DNA of 64,000 nt from Comamonas koreensis (lineage in GTDB: Bacteria > Pseudomonadota > Gammaproteobacteria > Burkholderiales > Burkholderiaceae_C): assembly GCF_021026195.1 (NCBI RefSeq), contig NZ_JAJNCT010000009.1, positions 372,001 through 436,000 of the forward strand, written 5' to 3'. The translations under genes and the position numbers were made by a program. The notes under the pieces were generated by a model that saw only the letters and a program-made list of their open reading frames with translations, made no database searches and was not told the origin of the DNA. Shown piece by piece: positions 8,453 through 17,315 of this stretch. Position 1 is the stretch's first letter, and each line of letters starts with the position of its first letter.

Positions 8453-9106
8453 ATGACATTGCCACTGCCATCGGTCATGCTGGTGGATGACCATCCCCTC
8501 TTCCGCCAGGGCCTGCGCATGATGCTGCTGAGCAGCAACATGCTGCAGGCCGATATCCACGAAGCCGGCTCGGTCACCGATGCGGTGGCGCAGGAGCACT
8601 GGGTCAACCTGGTGATGCTGGACATCAGCATGCCCGGCTGCGATGGGCTCGAAGGCATTGGCCAGATCCGCAAGCGCTGGCCCGGCGCCTATGTGGTGAT
8701 GCTCTCCGGCCATGACCACCCCGAGCTGATGCGCGATGCCGTGCGCCAGGGCGCCTCCGGCTTCATCTCCAAGGCGCTGGAGCCCGAGGCCATCTGCGCC
8801 CAGGTGCAGCACTGGCTGCTGCGCAGCCTGGGCATGGAGCAAAACATCCACAAGGCCAGCGGCCGCAGCCTGACGCCAGACGCCAAGCCCCATGCCGAGG
8901 TGCTGCCGCTGCGCCAGTACGAGGTGCTCAAGATGCTGGCCAAGGGCTTCAGCAACAAGGCCATTGCCAAGCATTTCGGGCTGAGCGAACATACGATCCG
9001 CAATCAGGTGGCGTCCATCCTCAAGCACCTGGGCGCCGATACCCGAACCCAGGCGGTGCTGGTGGCACAGCGCAACGGAATACTGCCCGCCACGGCCATC
9101 AAATAA
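8453..9106 (+). CDS. NarL/LuxR-family response regulator
   Basis: A 217-residue regulator starting at the ATG at 8453 behind AAGGAG; the frame opens 36 bp earlier without such support. The receiver domain (about 6-122) has the acidic pair in VDDHPLFRQG, the phosphoacceptor Asp57 in LVMLDISMPG and the lysine in GFISKAL. The C-terminal LuxR helix-turn-helix (about 147-210) contains LPLRQYEVLKMLAKGFSNKA and IAKHFGLSEHTIRNQVASIL. It is divergent from the secreted-protein operon and lies upstream of a binding-protein gene and a hybrid kinase on the same strand. It is probably the output regulator of that kinase and possibly controls the divergent operon. Confidence 0.92.
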   Translation: MTLPLPSVMLVDDHPLFRQGLRMMLLSSNMLQADIHEAGSVTDAVAQEHWVNLVMLDISMPGCDGLEGIGQIRKRWPGAYVVMLSGHDHPELMRDAVRQGASGFISKALEPEAICAQVQHWLLRSLGMEQNIHKASGRSLTPDAKPHAEVLPLRQYEVLKMLAKGFSNKAIAKHFGLSEHTIRNQVASILKHLGADTRTQAVLVAQRNGILPATAIK

Positions 9107-9186
9107 AGCGGCTGCTGTCGCCGCCCAAGCGCCAGCGCCATGCCACTTGCCGGCCCCATGCCAGGCAGGTGCACAACCAGGAAGCC

Positions 9187-10698
9187 ATGATGGACACAGG
9201 CCCCCAAGACAAGCCCCAGTGGATGCGCTGGGCGCTGGCCGTTTTGCTGCTCTGCTGCCTGGTGGGCCTAGCGCCCGCCAAGGCTGCTTCCGACCGCCTG
9301 CGCATCGGCATACCGCTGGAGCCCTCCTCGTTCGACATCACCAGCACCGCAGCCTCCACGGCCAGCGAGATCACCTATGCCAATGTGTTCGAGGGCCTGA
9401 CCATCATCGATGGGCAGGGCCAGATCAAGCCGCGCCTGGCGCAGAGCTGGACCGTGAGCCCGGACGGCAAGCAGGTCGATATGGTGCTGCGCCGCAATGT
9501 GCGCTACCACGATGGCAAGCCCTTCAATGCCGCGACCGCCGTCTTCAGCCTGCAGCGCCTGCTGCAGATGAAGAACACCAATGCCTACCTGGAATGGTTC
9601 GACAAGCTCGAATCCGTCGAGGCCAAGGACGAGTACCTTTTGCGCATACGCCTGAGCGAGCCTGACGCCCTGATCAGCTATGCGCTGGCCATGCCCGGCG
9701 CGGTGATGGTGCACCCCGACAGCGCGGCCAACAATGCCAGCACACCCGTGGGCACCGGTCCCTACCAGGTCGAGAAATGGACCAAGGGCAAGTCCATCAC
9801 CCTGGTGCGCAATGAGCAGTGGTGGGACAGCCGCAAGCCCGCCATCCGCATGGCGGAATTTCTCTTCATGTCCAGCGCGGCCGAGACCGAGAACATGCTG
9901 GCCGAAGGCCGCATCGATGCACTCAGCTCGGTGACGCGGCTGACGGCCTCGTTCATGGCGCGTACCGACTATGTGATGGGCCAGCGCGGTGTGCAAGGCA
10001 AGCTGCTGATCGCGATGAACAATGCCCGCGCGCCGTTGAACGATATCCGGGTGCGGCGCGCCATCAACCATGCGCTGGACCGCAGCCGCTACCAGGATAT
10101 CTATGGGGGCTCCATCCAGGTGCTGCCCATTGGCAGCCACTTCTCGCCCCACCACCCGGCCTATGTGGACTTGGTGCAGCGCTACCCCTACGACCTGGCA
10201 CAGGCCAAGGCCTTGCTGGCCCAGGCCCAGGTGGCCCCGGGCACCAGCCTGCGCCTGGCCGTGCCGCCCACCGATTACGGACGCTATGGCAGCCTGATCG
10301 TGGCCGCGCAGTTGGAGGCCATTGGCCTGCAGGTCGAGATCATCCGCATGGACTGGCCCACCTGGCTGGACCAGGTGATGAAGCGCAAGGACTATGACCT
10401 GAGCCTGATCATGCATGTGGAGCCGATGGACATCGGCATCTATGCGCGCGATGACTACTACTTCAACTACAACAACCGGGTGTTCAAAAAGATCTGGGAA
10501 AAGCTGCGCGCCTCGGCATCGCCCCAGGAACTAGACGAGTGGCTGGGCCAGGCGCAAAGGCAGCTGGCCGAGGATGCAGTCAACGCCTTTATCGTCGTGC
10601 GGCCGGAGCGCAACTTCATGCGCAAGGGCCTGGTGGGCATGTGGTCCAAGTGCCCGATCCCGACCTTTGCGCTGGAAGACCTGCGCTGGCAGAACTGA
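9187..10698 (+). CDS. Periplasmic solute-binding protein, family 5 (oligopeptide/nickel type)
   Basis: About 503 residues from the ATG at 9187; a GTG at 9169 and a second ATG at 9190 are alternatives. A hydrophobic segment ending AKA-ASD is a signal peptide. The mature protein follows family 5 order: LRIGIPLEPSSFDITSTAAS, then FEGLTIIDGQGQIKPRLAQS, LRRNVRYHDGKPFNAATAVF and GTGPYQVEKWTKGKSITLVR. Family members deliver peptides or other small molecules to ABC permeases. No permease gene is near. Instead it lies between a response regulator and a hybrid kinase, only 4 bp before the latter, so it may supply a ligand signal to the kinase. That role is inferred. Confidence 0.88.
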   Translation: MMDTGPQDKPQWMRWALAVLLLCCLVGLAPAKAASDRLRIGIPLEPSSFDITSTAASTASEITYANVFEGLTIIDGQGQIKPRLAQSWTVSPDGKQVDMVLRRNVRYHDGKPFNAATAVFSLQRLLQMKNTNAYLEWFDKLESVEAKDEYLLRIRLSEPDALISYALAMPGAVMVHPDSAANNASTPVGTGPYQVEKWTKGKSITLVRNEQWWDSRKPAIRMAEFLFMSSAAETENMLAEGRIDALSSVTRLTASFMARTDYVMGQRGVQGKLLIAMNNARAPLNDIRVRRAINHALDRSRYQDIYGGSIQVLPIGSHFSPHHPAYVDLVQRYPYDLAQAKALLAQAQVAPGTSLRLAVPPTDYGRYGSLIVAAQLEAIGLQVEIIRMDWPTWLDQVMKRKDYDLSLIMHVEPMDIGIYARDDYYFNYNNRVFKKIWEKLRASASPQELDEWLGQAQRQLAEDAVNAFIVVRPERNFMRKGLVGMWSKCPIPTFALEDLRWQN

Positions 10699-10702
10699 GC
10701 CC

Positions 10703-12775
10703 ATGCCAGATCGCCTCCATCCCGCCACGCCCGGCCCGCAGGCTGTACCGGAGCATCGCAGTTTTCCAATGTCGGTGACCTCCCGCATTTTGCTGATGCT
10801 GGTGATTCTGGCCGTGGGCATTGCCGTGGTGTTTGCCTTGACCTTGCAGGGCCTGCGGCGCACCAACCAGGCCTTGCAGCAACTGTCGAGCGTGGAGATG
10901 GAGCAGCTGATCGCCAGCACCCGCGTGATGCAGCAAAGCGAGATGATCGGCAGCTATGCACGCCTGGTGGCCATCACCAATGACATGGGCGAGAGGCGCC
11001 TGAACATGGTGGAGCTGACCGACCGCATGGGCTGGCTTGACAAGCTGCTCGGCGAGATGACGCAGACGCAGCTCGATGGCAGCATCGACCCGCTGATGCA
11101 GTCCAAGCGCAACGCGCTCAACGCCAATGTGCAGAAGCTGAGCCAGGCGATTTTTCAGCCGGCGCAGCATGGCCTTGATGACCGCGCCGTCTTCCATCTG
11201 GTGGCCGAGAACCAGATGCTGGCGACCGACATGTCACTGCTGGCCAGCCGCGCCGCAGCCGACCTGCGGCGCCAGCTCAATGAGCGCAGCATGCAGCTGT
11301 CGCGCGATGTGGCCGCGCAGCAGAGCAACCTGAACTGGCTGGTGGCCGTGCTGATCCTCTGCGTGGTGATGGCGGGCATCTACATGCATGCCTCCGTGTC
11401 GCGCCGCCTGGTGGCGCTGCGCCGCGAGGTCAGCAATGACGAGTTTGGTGGCATCTATGCCGTGCCCCAGCAATGGGGCGACGAGATCGACCAGCTGGGC
11501 CGGGCCATTGCCTCCTACAAAAAGCACCTCAACGACCACACCCGCTCGGCACAGAACGCGGTGCGCGCCAAGAACCGCTTTCTGGCAGGCGCCAGCCATG
11601 ACCTGCGCCAGCCGGTGCAGGCACTCAACCTGTTTCTGGAAACCTTGCGCGGCTCGGGCCTCAACAGCCAGCAGGCGGTGGTGCTGGAACATGCGCGCGC
11701 GGCGCTGTCGGCCAGCCGCGAGATGCTTGACACCCTGATGGACTACTCGCGCATCGAGGCCGGGGTGCTGGACCCCAAGTTCCAGCCGGTGGCCATCGCC
11801 GGCTTTCTGCGCCGGCTGGAGAAGGAGTTCGGCCCGCAGGCCGATGCCAAGAACCTGGTCTTCCGCGTGCGCGACAGCGAGGACTGGATCTACACCGACC
11901 AGTCGCTGCTGTTCATGCTGCTGCGCAATCTGGTGTCCAACGCGCTGCGCTACACCGACCAGGGCGGTGTCCTGCTGGGGGTGCGCAAACGCGGCCTGCA
12001 GCGCGTGATCGAGGTCTGGGATACCGGTGTGGGCATCGATGACGAACACCACGACCTGATCTTCCAGAAGTTCCGCCAGGTGGGCGAGGACCACCACATG
12101 GGCAGCAAGGGCCTGGGGCTGGGCCTGGCCATCGTGCGCGAGCTGGCCGATATCCTGAACGTGCAGGTCGCGCTATCGTCCATCCCCGGGCGCGGCAGCG
12201 TGTTCCGCGTCAGCCTGATGGCCGAGGCCGTGCCCGCCGGCGGCTATGGCCTGGTCGCCGGGTTGTGGGAGCAGCCGGACGACGGCGACTACTCGTCCCT
12301 GCATGGCCTCAAGGTGCTGGTAGTAGATGATGAGCCGCTGGTGCGCGTGGGCCTGGCCAGCATGCTGGAGCAATGGCATTGCCAGGTGATGAGCGCCGCC
12401 ACGGTGGACCAGGTGCGCCGCCTCATCGGCCATATGCAGGAGAGCAACAGCAAGCCCTTTGACGTGGTGCTGACCGACCTGCGCCTGTCGCCCACCGAAG
12501 ACGGCAGCATGGTGGTGCGGGCCGTGCGCGATGCCACAGCCGAGCACCTGCCCTGGCAGCAGATGCTGCCCCACTATGTGATCCTGACCGGCGACACGGC
12601 CCCCAAACGGCTGCAGATGGCCAACAGCCTGGGGGCGACCTTGATGCACAAGCCCATCGACCCGCGCCAGCTGCACAAGCTGCTGGCCCGGGAGCTGCAG
12701 CTGCGCTGCGATATCGAGGAGTTCATGGAAACCCAGCCGCCCGCCGACATCGACGAGGCCATCGACAAGGCATGA
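10703..12775 (+). CDS. Hybrid sensor histidine kinase with C-terminal receiver domain
   Basis: About 690 residues if the ATG at 10703 is used; an ATG at 10769 is an alternative just before the first membrane segment. Two transmembrane helices (about 29-48 and 210-230) enclose a periplasmic loop of some 160 residues. The HisKA H-box is GASHDLRQPVQAL with His299, followed by an HATPase domain (NLVSNALRYTDQGG, then WDTGVGIDDE and GLGLGLAIVRELA). A receiver domain at the end (VLVVDDEPLVRVG) has Asp592 in VLTDLRLS. The ASHDLRQP form is common in betaproteobacterial hybrid kinases. It closes the operon with the response regulator and binding protein and converges on a CsgG-like lipoprotein gene. 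Confidence 0.92.
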   Translation: MPDRLHPATPGPQAVPEHRSFPMSVTSRILLMLVILAVGIAVVFALTLQGLRRTNQALQQLSSVEMEQLIASTRVMQQSEMIGSYARLVAITNDMGERRLNMVELTDRMGWLDKLLGEMTQTQLDGSIDPLMQSKRNALNANVQKLSQAIFQPAQHGLDDRAVFHLVAENQMLATDMSLLASRAAADLRRQLNERSMQLSRDVAAQQSNLNWLVAVLILCVVMAGIYMHASVSRRLVALRREVSNDEFGGIYAVPQQWGDEIDQLGRAIASYKKHLNDHTRSAQNAVRAKNRFLAGASHDLRQPVQALNLFLETLRGSGLNSQQAVVLEHARAALSASREMLDTLMDYSRIEAGVLDPKFQPVAIAGFLRRLEKEFGPQADAKNLVFRVRDSEDWIYTDQSLLFMLLRNLVSNALRYTDQGGVLLGVRKRGLQRVIEVWDTGVGIDDEHHDLIFQKFRQVGEDHHMGSKGLGLGLAIVRELADILNVQVALSSIPGRGSVFRVSLMAEAVPAGGYGLVAGLWEQPDDGDYSSLHGLKVLVVDDEPLVRVGLASMLEQWHCQVMSAATVDQVRRLIGHMQESNSKPFDVVLTDLRLSPTEDGSMVVRAVRDATAEHLPWQQMLPHYVILTGDTAPKRLQMANSLGATLMHKPIDPRQLHKLLARELQLRCDIEEFMETQPPADIDEAIDKA

Positions 12776-12803
12776 AAAAACCCGCCGGGGTGAGCGGCGG
12801 GTT
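12775..12803 (-). terminator. Terminator between convergent kinase and CsgG-like genes
   Basis: AACCCGCC and GGCGGGTT form a stem around a 9-base loop. The A-run at 12775-12780 gives a T-tract on the minus strand, so it best serves the CsgG-like gene, but its stem may also stop transcripts leaving the kinase gene. Confidence 0.8.
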
Positions 12804-12829
12804 GCGAGGCTGAGCGCTGCGCGGAAAGC

Positions 12830-13870
12830 TTATTCCGACAGCTGGCGCATCGTGGCCTGGTCCAGACGACCGGTGACCGACAGGCCCTGGTCTTGCTGGA
12901 AGGAGCGCAGTGCGTTCTGGGTGCGGGGGCCGGAGGCGCCATCGGGCGTGCCCACATCGTAGCCCAGCTCATTGAGGCGCTGCTGCGCTTGCTTCATGGT
13001 CAGGCGCACATTGGTCTTGGCGCCAGGTGCCGAGGTCTGGCTGGGCGCTGCGGCGCCATCCACACCCAGGCGGCCACCACCGCCCAGGCCCTGGCCCTTG
13101 ACGGATTGCGCGCTGTAATTGCGCAGCGCCTGCACCATCTGGTTGTAGGCATCGACGAAAGCGGCCGACACGACCTTGCCCTGCGAGGTGTTGGAATACC
13201 CCCCGATACCAGCGCCTGCAGCGCCGCCGAACAAGGTGCCAAAGCCACCCCAGTCGGTGTTGCTGGCGTTGCCGGTCGACGAGGACACCTGCACGCCCGA
13301 GCGGTTGTCCACCAGGGTCAGCATGGCCGAGGCCTCGCGGGTCTTGCTGCTGGCCGCCACACCTGCCAGCGCGCCGCCGCCACGGCCGCCCAGGATGCCG
13401 CCCAGCGCTGCACCAAAGCCGCCGGCATTGTCTTCGCTGAAGGTCACTTCAGGCGTCAGGCCGTAATCCGATGCGACCACCTGGCCCTTGCCGAAATTGC
13501 TGCCCTTGCGCATTTCACCGTTGTCCATCATCGCGCGCTCGCGGTTCATCGCATTCATGCCGGCAGCGCTGCGCTCCACCACCACAAAGCAGTTCGATTG
13601 CTGGATCAGCACACGAAGCAGATTGGCGGTCGGTGGCAGGCGGTACTCGTTGCGCAGAATGGTGTACCAGCCTGCCTGCTGGTTCTCGACCAGGGACACG
13701 GTACCCACGGGCGAATCGCACTTCTCGAGTTGGCTGTTCTCACCCTGGCTGCTGCCGCCTGCTGCACCGCCGGTCACCATGTTGTTGGTGCCGCCGCCCA
13801 GCTTCATACCCGTGCTTTCGCAGCCTGCCAATGCCAAAACGGCCAGTGCCGCCAATGCTGCCTTTTTCAT
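12830..13870 (-). CDS. CsgG-family lipoprotein with C-terminal peptidoglycan-binding domain
   Basis: A 346-residue lipoprotein from the ATG complementary to 13868-13870, with GGGAG upstream. Lipobox LAGC places lipidation at Cys17. Residues about 45-255 resemble CsgG (PTANLLRVLIQQSNCFVVVE, then GQVVASDYGLTPEVTFSED, and AMLTLVDNRSGVQVSSSTGNA), interrupted by glycine-rich stretches. Residues about 285-343 are a PG_binding_1 domain (LTMKQAQQRLNELGYDVG, then GPRTQNALRSFQQDQGL and VTGRLDQATMRQL). It is a second CsgG-like protein 5 kb from the HfaB-like one and converges on the kinase gene. An outer-membrane, wall-tethered secretion or sensory role is likely; its cargo is unknown. Confidence 0.82.
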   Translation of the reverse strand: MKKAALAALAVLALAGCESTGMKLGGGTNNMVTGGAAGGSSQGENSQLEKCDSPVGTVSLVENQQAGWYTILRNEYRLPPTANLLRVLIQQSNCFVVVERSAAGMNAMNRERAMMDNGEMRKGSNFGKGQVVASDYGLTPEVTFSEDNAGGFGAALGGILGGRGGGALAGVAASSKTREASAMLTLVDNRSGVQVSSSTGNASNTDWGGFGTLFGGAAGAGIGGYSNTSQGKVVSAAFVDAYNQMVQALRNYSAQSVKGQGLGGGGRLGVDGAAAPSQTSAPGAKTNVRLTMKQAQQRLNELGYDVGTPDGASGPRTQNALRSFQQDQGLSVTGRLDQATMRQLSE

Positions 13871-14077
13871 GTCGCTCTCCCGCAAGTTAATCAGTTGTGC
13901 ATTCAAAGCGAGCCCGGAATTCCTTCCAGGCTCGGTGACTTCGGTTTCGTATTTTTGCTTTGCGCTGCGGACACGGATTATCTGAATCCAGAAACCACTT
14001 CGGAGCGTTGTCCACTCTTAAGCGAAGTTGTTAGAGAATGTGACCAAAATCACGGCATGCAGCACATGGCCGGTGCA

Positions 14078-14995
14078 TTATCCACGTAATTTATCAATCA
14101 ATCCATTCAGAGCATCCAGAGAACCAAACTGGATTACCAGCTCACCCATTTCTTCGAGTTTGCCGGCGCGCTTGACGCGCTTTTTCACACGCACTTCGAC
14201 CTCGGCCATCAACAGGTCCGAGAGCTCTTCTTCCACCCGCTTCAGATCGCGTGATTTCGCTGCCTTGGCCTTGACCGGGGTTTCGCCGGAGAACTCGGCG
14301 CTGACCTTTTTGACCAGGCTCTCGGCCTCGCGCACGCTCAGTTTGCGCGCATTGATCTGGTTGGCAGCGGTGATCTGTGCAGCGCGGTCCAGCGCCAGCA
14401 AGGCACGGGCATGGCCCATGTCCAGATCCCCTGCCATCAGCATGGTCTGCACCGGCTCGGCCAGGTTCAGCAGACGCAACAGGTTGGACGCCGCCGAGCG
14501 CGAACGGCCCACGGCCTGCGCAGCCTGCTCGTGCGTCATCTGGAACTCGCCCACCAGGCGCGACAGGCCTTGGGCTTCTTCCAGCGGGTTGAGGTCTTCA
14601 CGCTGGATGTTCTCGATCAATGCCATCGCGGCAGCGGACTCGTCGGGCACCTCACGCACCAGCACGGGCACCTCGGCCAGGCCGGCGATGCGCGCGGCGC
14701 GGAAGCGCCGCTCACCGGCGATGATTTCGTACTTGCCGGCGTTGTCGCCCGCAGCGAGCTTGCGCACCAGGATGGGCTGCATGATGCCCTGCGCCTTGAT
14801 GCTTTCGGCCAGCTCATACAGCGCGCCCTCATCCATGCGCGTGCGCGGCTGGTAGACGCCAGGCACCATGTCATCGAGTAGCAACTGGTGCGGCAGCTGG
14901 CCCTTGTCGTCGCTGGCAGGCGCCGCGTCTTCGACCTTGGGGCCCAGCAGTGCTTCGAGGCCGCGTCCCAGGCCCTTGGGTTTTTTGGTTGCCAT
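14078..14995 (-). CDS. parB: Chromosome-partitioning protein ParB
   Basis: The 305-residue ParB begins MATKKPKGLGRG, the normal start; the frame extends another 114 codons upstream through the neighbouring gene. The CTP-binding ParB box is GERRFRA at 94-100, ENIQRE at 128-133 follows, and the parS-reading helix-turn-helix is at 153-178 (MTHEQAAQAVGRSRSAASNL). The C-terminal dimerisation domain ends LNGLIDKLRG. ParB loads at parS and slides as a CTP clamp to form the partition complex near the origin. Three perfect parS sites lie 3-6 kb away. It starts 5 bp after a small hydrolase gene, so the two are probably co-transcribed. Confidence 0.97.
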   Translation of the reverse strand: MATKKPKGLGRGLEALLGPKVEDAAPASDDKGQLPHQLLLDDMVPGVYQPRTRMDEGALYELAESIKAQGIMQPILVRKLAAGDNAGKYEIIAGERRFRAARIAGLAEVPVLVREVPDESAAAMALIENIQREDLNPLEEAQGLSRLVGEFQMTHEQAAQAVGRSRSAASNLLRLLNLAEPVQTMLMAGDLDMGHARALLALDRAAQITAANQINARKLSVREAESLVKKVSAEFSGETPVKAKAAKSRDLKRVEEELSDLLMAEVEVRVKKRVKRAGKLEEMGELVIQFGSLDALNGLIDKLRG

Positions 14996-15000
14996 GGTTT

Positions 15001-15564
15001 TCAGTTCACCTTTGTTGGTTCGGCCATCAGCTCGGCCAGCAGCGCCTGGCCCAGCGGCCAGTCGCCCAGGCCGGACTCGGCATTGATATGGCCGCAGGCA
15101 CCCTGGTCCACCCAGCGGGCACCCCAGTTGCTGGCCAGCCACTGCGCGCGCTCTGCGCTGCAATAGGGGTCGTTTTGGCTGCCCACCAGAATGGCGGGAA
15201 AGGGCAGTTTCTGCAGCGCAATCGGTGACCAGCCGGGGATGTGTTCGGCCAGGTCGGGGCGCTCCACATCGCCCGGTGCCACCAGCAGCGCGCCACGCAC
15301 CTTGCTGGCCGCCTGGGGCGAATGGGCGGCCCACCAAGCCGTCAGGATGCAGCCCAGGCTGTGGGCGACCAGCACCACGGGCTGCGGCGCATCCAGCACC
15401 ACATCCTGCAGGCGTGCCGTCCAGTCACCGCGCTTGGGGTGCATCCAGTCGTGCTGCTGCACGCGCTCATAGCCCCATTGCTGCTCCCACACCGTTTGCC
15501 AATGGCCTGGCCCGCTGTTTTGCCATCCCGGCAGCAGCTTGATGGACGAGGATTCAATGCTCAT
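15001..15564 (-). CDS. RBBP9/YdeN-type serine hydrolase (alpha/beta hydrolase)
   Basis: A 187-residue compact alpha/beta hydrolase. LLPGWQNSGPGHWQTVWEQQ is the family signature near the N-terminus. The nucleophile elbow is AHSLGC with Ser69; Asp132 (QNDPYCS) and His159 (CGHINAESG) complete the triad. Related proteins are small cytoplasmic esterases of unknown substrate. It sits between parA and parB, is separated from parA by a terminator and has its stop 5 bp before parB. Insertion of such a gene inside a parAB locus is unusual compared with the standard adjacent order. Confidence 0.88.
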   Translation of the reverse strand: MSIESSSIKLLPGWQNSGPGHWQTVWEQQWGYERVQQHDWMHPKRGDWTARLQDVVLDAPQPVVLVAHSLGCILTAWWAAHSPQAASKVRGALLVAPGDVERPDLAEHIPGWSPIALQKLPFPAILVGSQNDPYCSAERAQWLASNWGARWVDQGACGHINAESGLGDWPLGQALLAELMAEPTKVN

Positions 15565-15681
15565 TTTTTAATAGCAAAAAAGCGCCACCGTACTGCGCTG
15601 TTTCAAAGAAATGCAAACCCTTATTGTGCCCGAATGTCCCTCGCACGCAATGCGGGCGCCAGCGGCATCGCTGCGGCCATG

Positions 15682-15714
15682 AAAAAGACCTCCGCATGCC
15701 GGGCACCGGAGGTC
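15682..15714 (-). terminator. Rho-independent terminator after parA
   Basis: GACCTCCG and CGGAGGTC form an 8-bp stem (15687-15714). On the minus strand it is followed by TTTTTC. It lies 26 bp beyond the parA stop and separates parA from the hydrolase-parB unit. Confidence 0.88.
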
Positions 15715-15740
15715 TGTCGGGCAGCGGCCAAGGCCAGCTG

Positions 15741-16514
15741 TCACTTCATGCGTTTGATGCGCTTGACCATCTCTTTGGCGAACTCGACAAAGGCCTTGCT
15801 GCCCTTGGCGGCCGGGTCAAACACCACGCCCGGCAGGCCATAGCTGGGCGCTTCGGCCAAGCGCACATTGCGGGGGATCACCGTGTCGAAGACCTTGTCG
15901 CCAAAATGCTCGCGCAGCTGGTCGCTCACCTGCTGCTGCAAGGTGATGCGCGGGTCGAACATCACGCGCAGCAGGCCAATGATCTCCAGGTCGCGGTTCA
16001 GGTTGGCATGCACCTGCTTGATGGTGTTGACCAGGTCGGTCAGGCCTTCGAGTGCAAAGTACTCGCACTGCATCGGCACGATCACGCCATGGGCCGAGCA
16101 CAGGCCGTTCAGGGTGAGCATGGAGAGGCTGGGCGGGCAGTCGATGAGCACGAAGTCAAAGTCCGCGTCGCTCGCCTCCAGAGCGGCCTTGAGGCGCTTT
16201 TCACGGCGCTCCAGCTCGACCAGCTCGACCTCGGCGCCGGACAGCTCACGGTTGGCGCCCAGCACCCAGTAGCCGCAGCGCTCGGAATGGACGGCCGCCT
16301 CCTTGATGGTGCTCGATTCGAGCAGCACATCGTAGACCGAGGTCTCCAGCGCGCGCTTGTCGATGCCCGAGCCCATGGTGGCATTGCCCTGCGGGTCCAA
16401 ATCGACCAGCAGCACACGCTGCTTGATCCGGGCCAGACCCGCCGCCAGATTGACTGCCGTGGTGGTCTTGCCGACGCCGCCTTTTTGGTTGGCGATACAG
16501 AAGATTTTTGCCAT
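15741..16514 (-). CDS. parA: Chromosome-partitioning ATPase ParA
   Basis: The 257-residue ParA/Soj ATPase has a deviant Walker A motif KGGVGKTT at 11-18, the switch segment [12 protein letters not shown] (35-46), Walker [14 protein letters not shown] and the family signature [15 protein letters not shown]. It lacks the N-terminal DNA-binding extension of plasmid ParA, as expected for a chromosomal copy. ParA-ATP coats the nucleoid and drives the ParB-parS complex toward the pole. It starts 23 bp after the LysE gene and ends at its own terminator, so it may be transcribed with lysE and apart from parB. Confidence 0.97.
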   Translation of the reverse strand: MAKIFCIANQKGGVGKTTTAVNLAAGLARIKQRVLLVDLDPQGNATMGSGIDKRALETSVYDVLLESSTIKEAAVHSERCGYWVLGANRELSGAEVELVELERREKRLKAALEASDADFDFVLIDCPPSLSMLTLNGLCSAHGVIVPMQCEYFALEGLTDLVNTIKQVHANLNRDLEIIGLLRVMFDPRITLQQQVSDQLREHFGDKVFDTVIPRNVRLAEAPSYGLPGVVFDPAAKGSKAFVEFAKEMVKRIKRMK

Positions 16515-16537
16515 GAGAACTCGCTTCGTCCACTAAC

Positions 16538-17152
16538 TTATTTGGTCAGGGCCAGCTTGAGGCCAAAACCAATCAAAAACACACCCGCTGTCTTTTCCAT
16601 CCACTTGACCAGGGCCGGGTTGGCGCGCAGGCGCTCGGCCAGGGTCTTGGTGATCAGCACCACCACCGTGCAATAGGCCAGACTGATCACCGCTACCGTA
16701 GCCGCCATCACGGCGAAGGTGGGGATGCCACGGTGGGTAGCAGGATCGACAAACAGCGGGAAGAATGCCATGTAGAAAACGATGGCCTTGGGGTTCATCA
16801 AGGTGATGAGAAAGCCCTGCTTGAAATAATGCCGAGGTGCAATCTGGATGACCGGCTGGTCGCCGGGTTTGGCGGTGATCAGCTTGTAGCCGATCCAGCC
16901 CAGGTAAATTGCGCCGATCCATTGCACCGCATGGAAAGCCGCAGGGTAGGCCGTCAGGACCGCCGCCACACCGGCCACCGCCAGCCACATCAACACCTGG
17001 TCAGCCGCCATGCAGCCGGCGCAGACAGCCAGACCGGCCTTGATGCCGCCCTTGCCGGTAGAGGTGATCAGCGCCAGATTGCCAGGCCCCGGGATCATCA
17101 AGAACAGCAGCACGGCGAAGACAAATGCACCATAGTCAGAAATGCCAAACAT
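16538..17152 (-). CDS. LysE-family amino-acid exporter
   Basis: A 204-residue membrane protein from the ATG complementary to 17150-17152; the frame runs further upstream but that part overlaps a terminator. It has about six hydrophobic segments. FLMIPGPGNLALITSTGKGG at about 18-37 is the diagnostic LysE/RhtB N-terminal motif, and FLITLMNPKAIVFYMAFFP is the second conserved region. Such proteins export amino acids such as lysine, threonine or homoserine lactones through the inner membrane; the substrate is not predictable. It lies between the terminator of rsmG and parA. This rsmG-lysE-parA-parB order is one I recall from other Comamonadaceae. Confidence 0.9.
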   Translation of the reverse strand: MFGISDYGAFVFAVLLFLMIPGPGNLALITSTGKGGIKAGLAVCAGCMAADQVLMWLAVAGVAAVLTAYPAAFHAVQWIGAIYLGWIGYKLITAKPGDQPVIQIAPRHYFKQGFLITLMNPKAIVFYMAFFPLFVDPATHRGIPTFAVMAATVAVISLAYCTVVVLITKTLAERLRANPALVKWMEKTAGVFLIGFGLKLALTK

Positions 17153-17243
17153 GTGCCGCCCCCGCAATGGAAACTTTGAGTGTAAACGACGCCCCCGCTT
17201 GCTAGCCAGCAAAATGCGCGTTGTTACCGGCCCAAGCGTCAAC

Positions 17244-17267
17244 AAAAAGCCCCGAAAAATCGGGGCT
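17244..17267 (-). terminator. Rho-independent terminator after rsmG
   Basis: AGCCCCG and CGGGGCT form a 7-bp stem with an AAAAAT loop. On the minus strand it is followed by five T. It ends the mnmG-rsmG operon before lysE. Confidence 0.88.
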
Positions 17268-17315
17268 GTGCATGGATTCGATTCAGCGCCGCAGCTGAGC
17301 CGCAGCACGCCTGCA

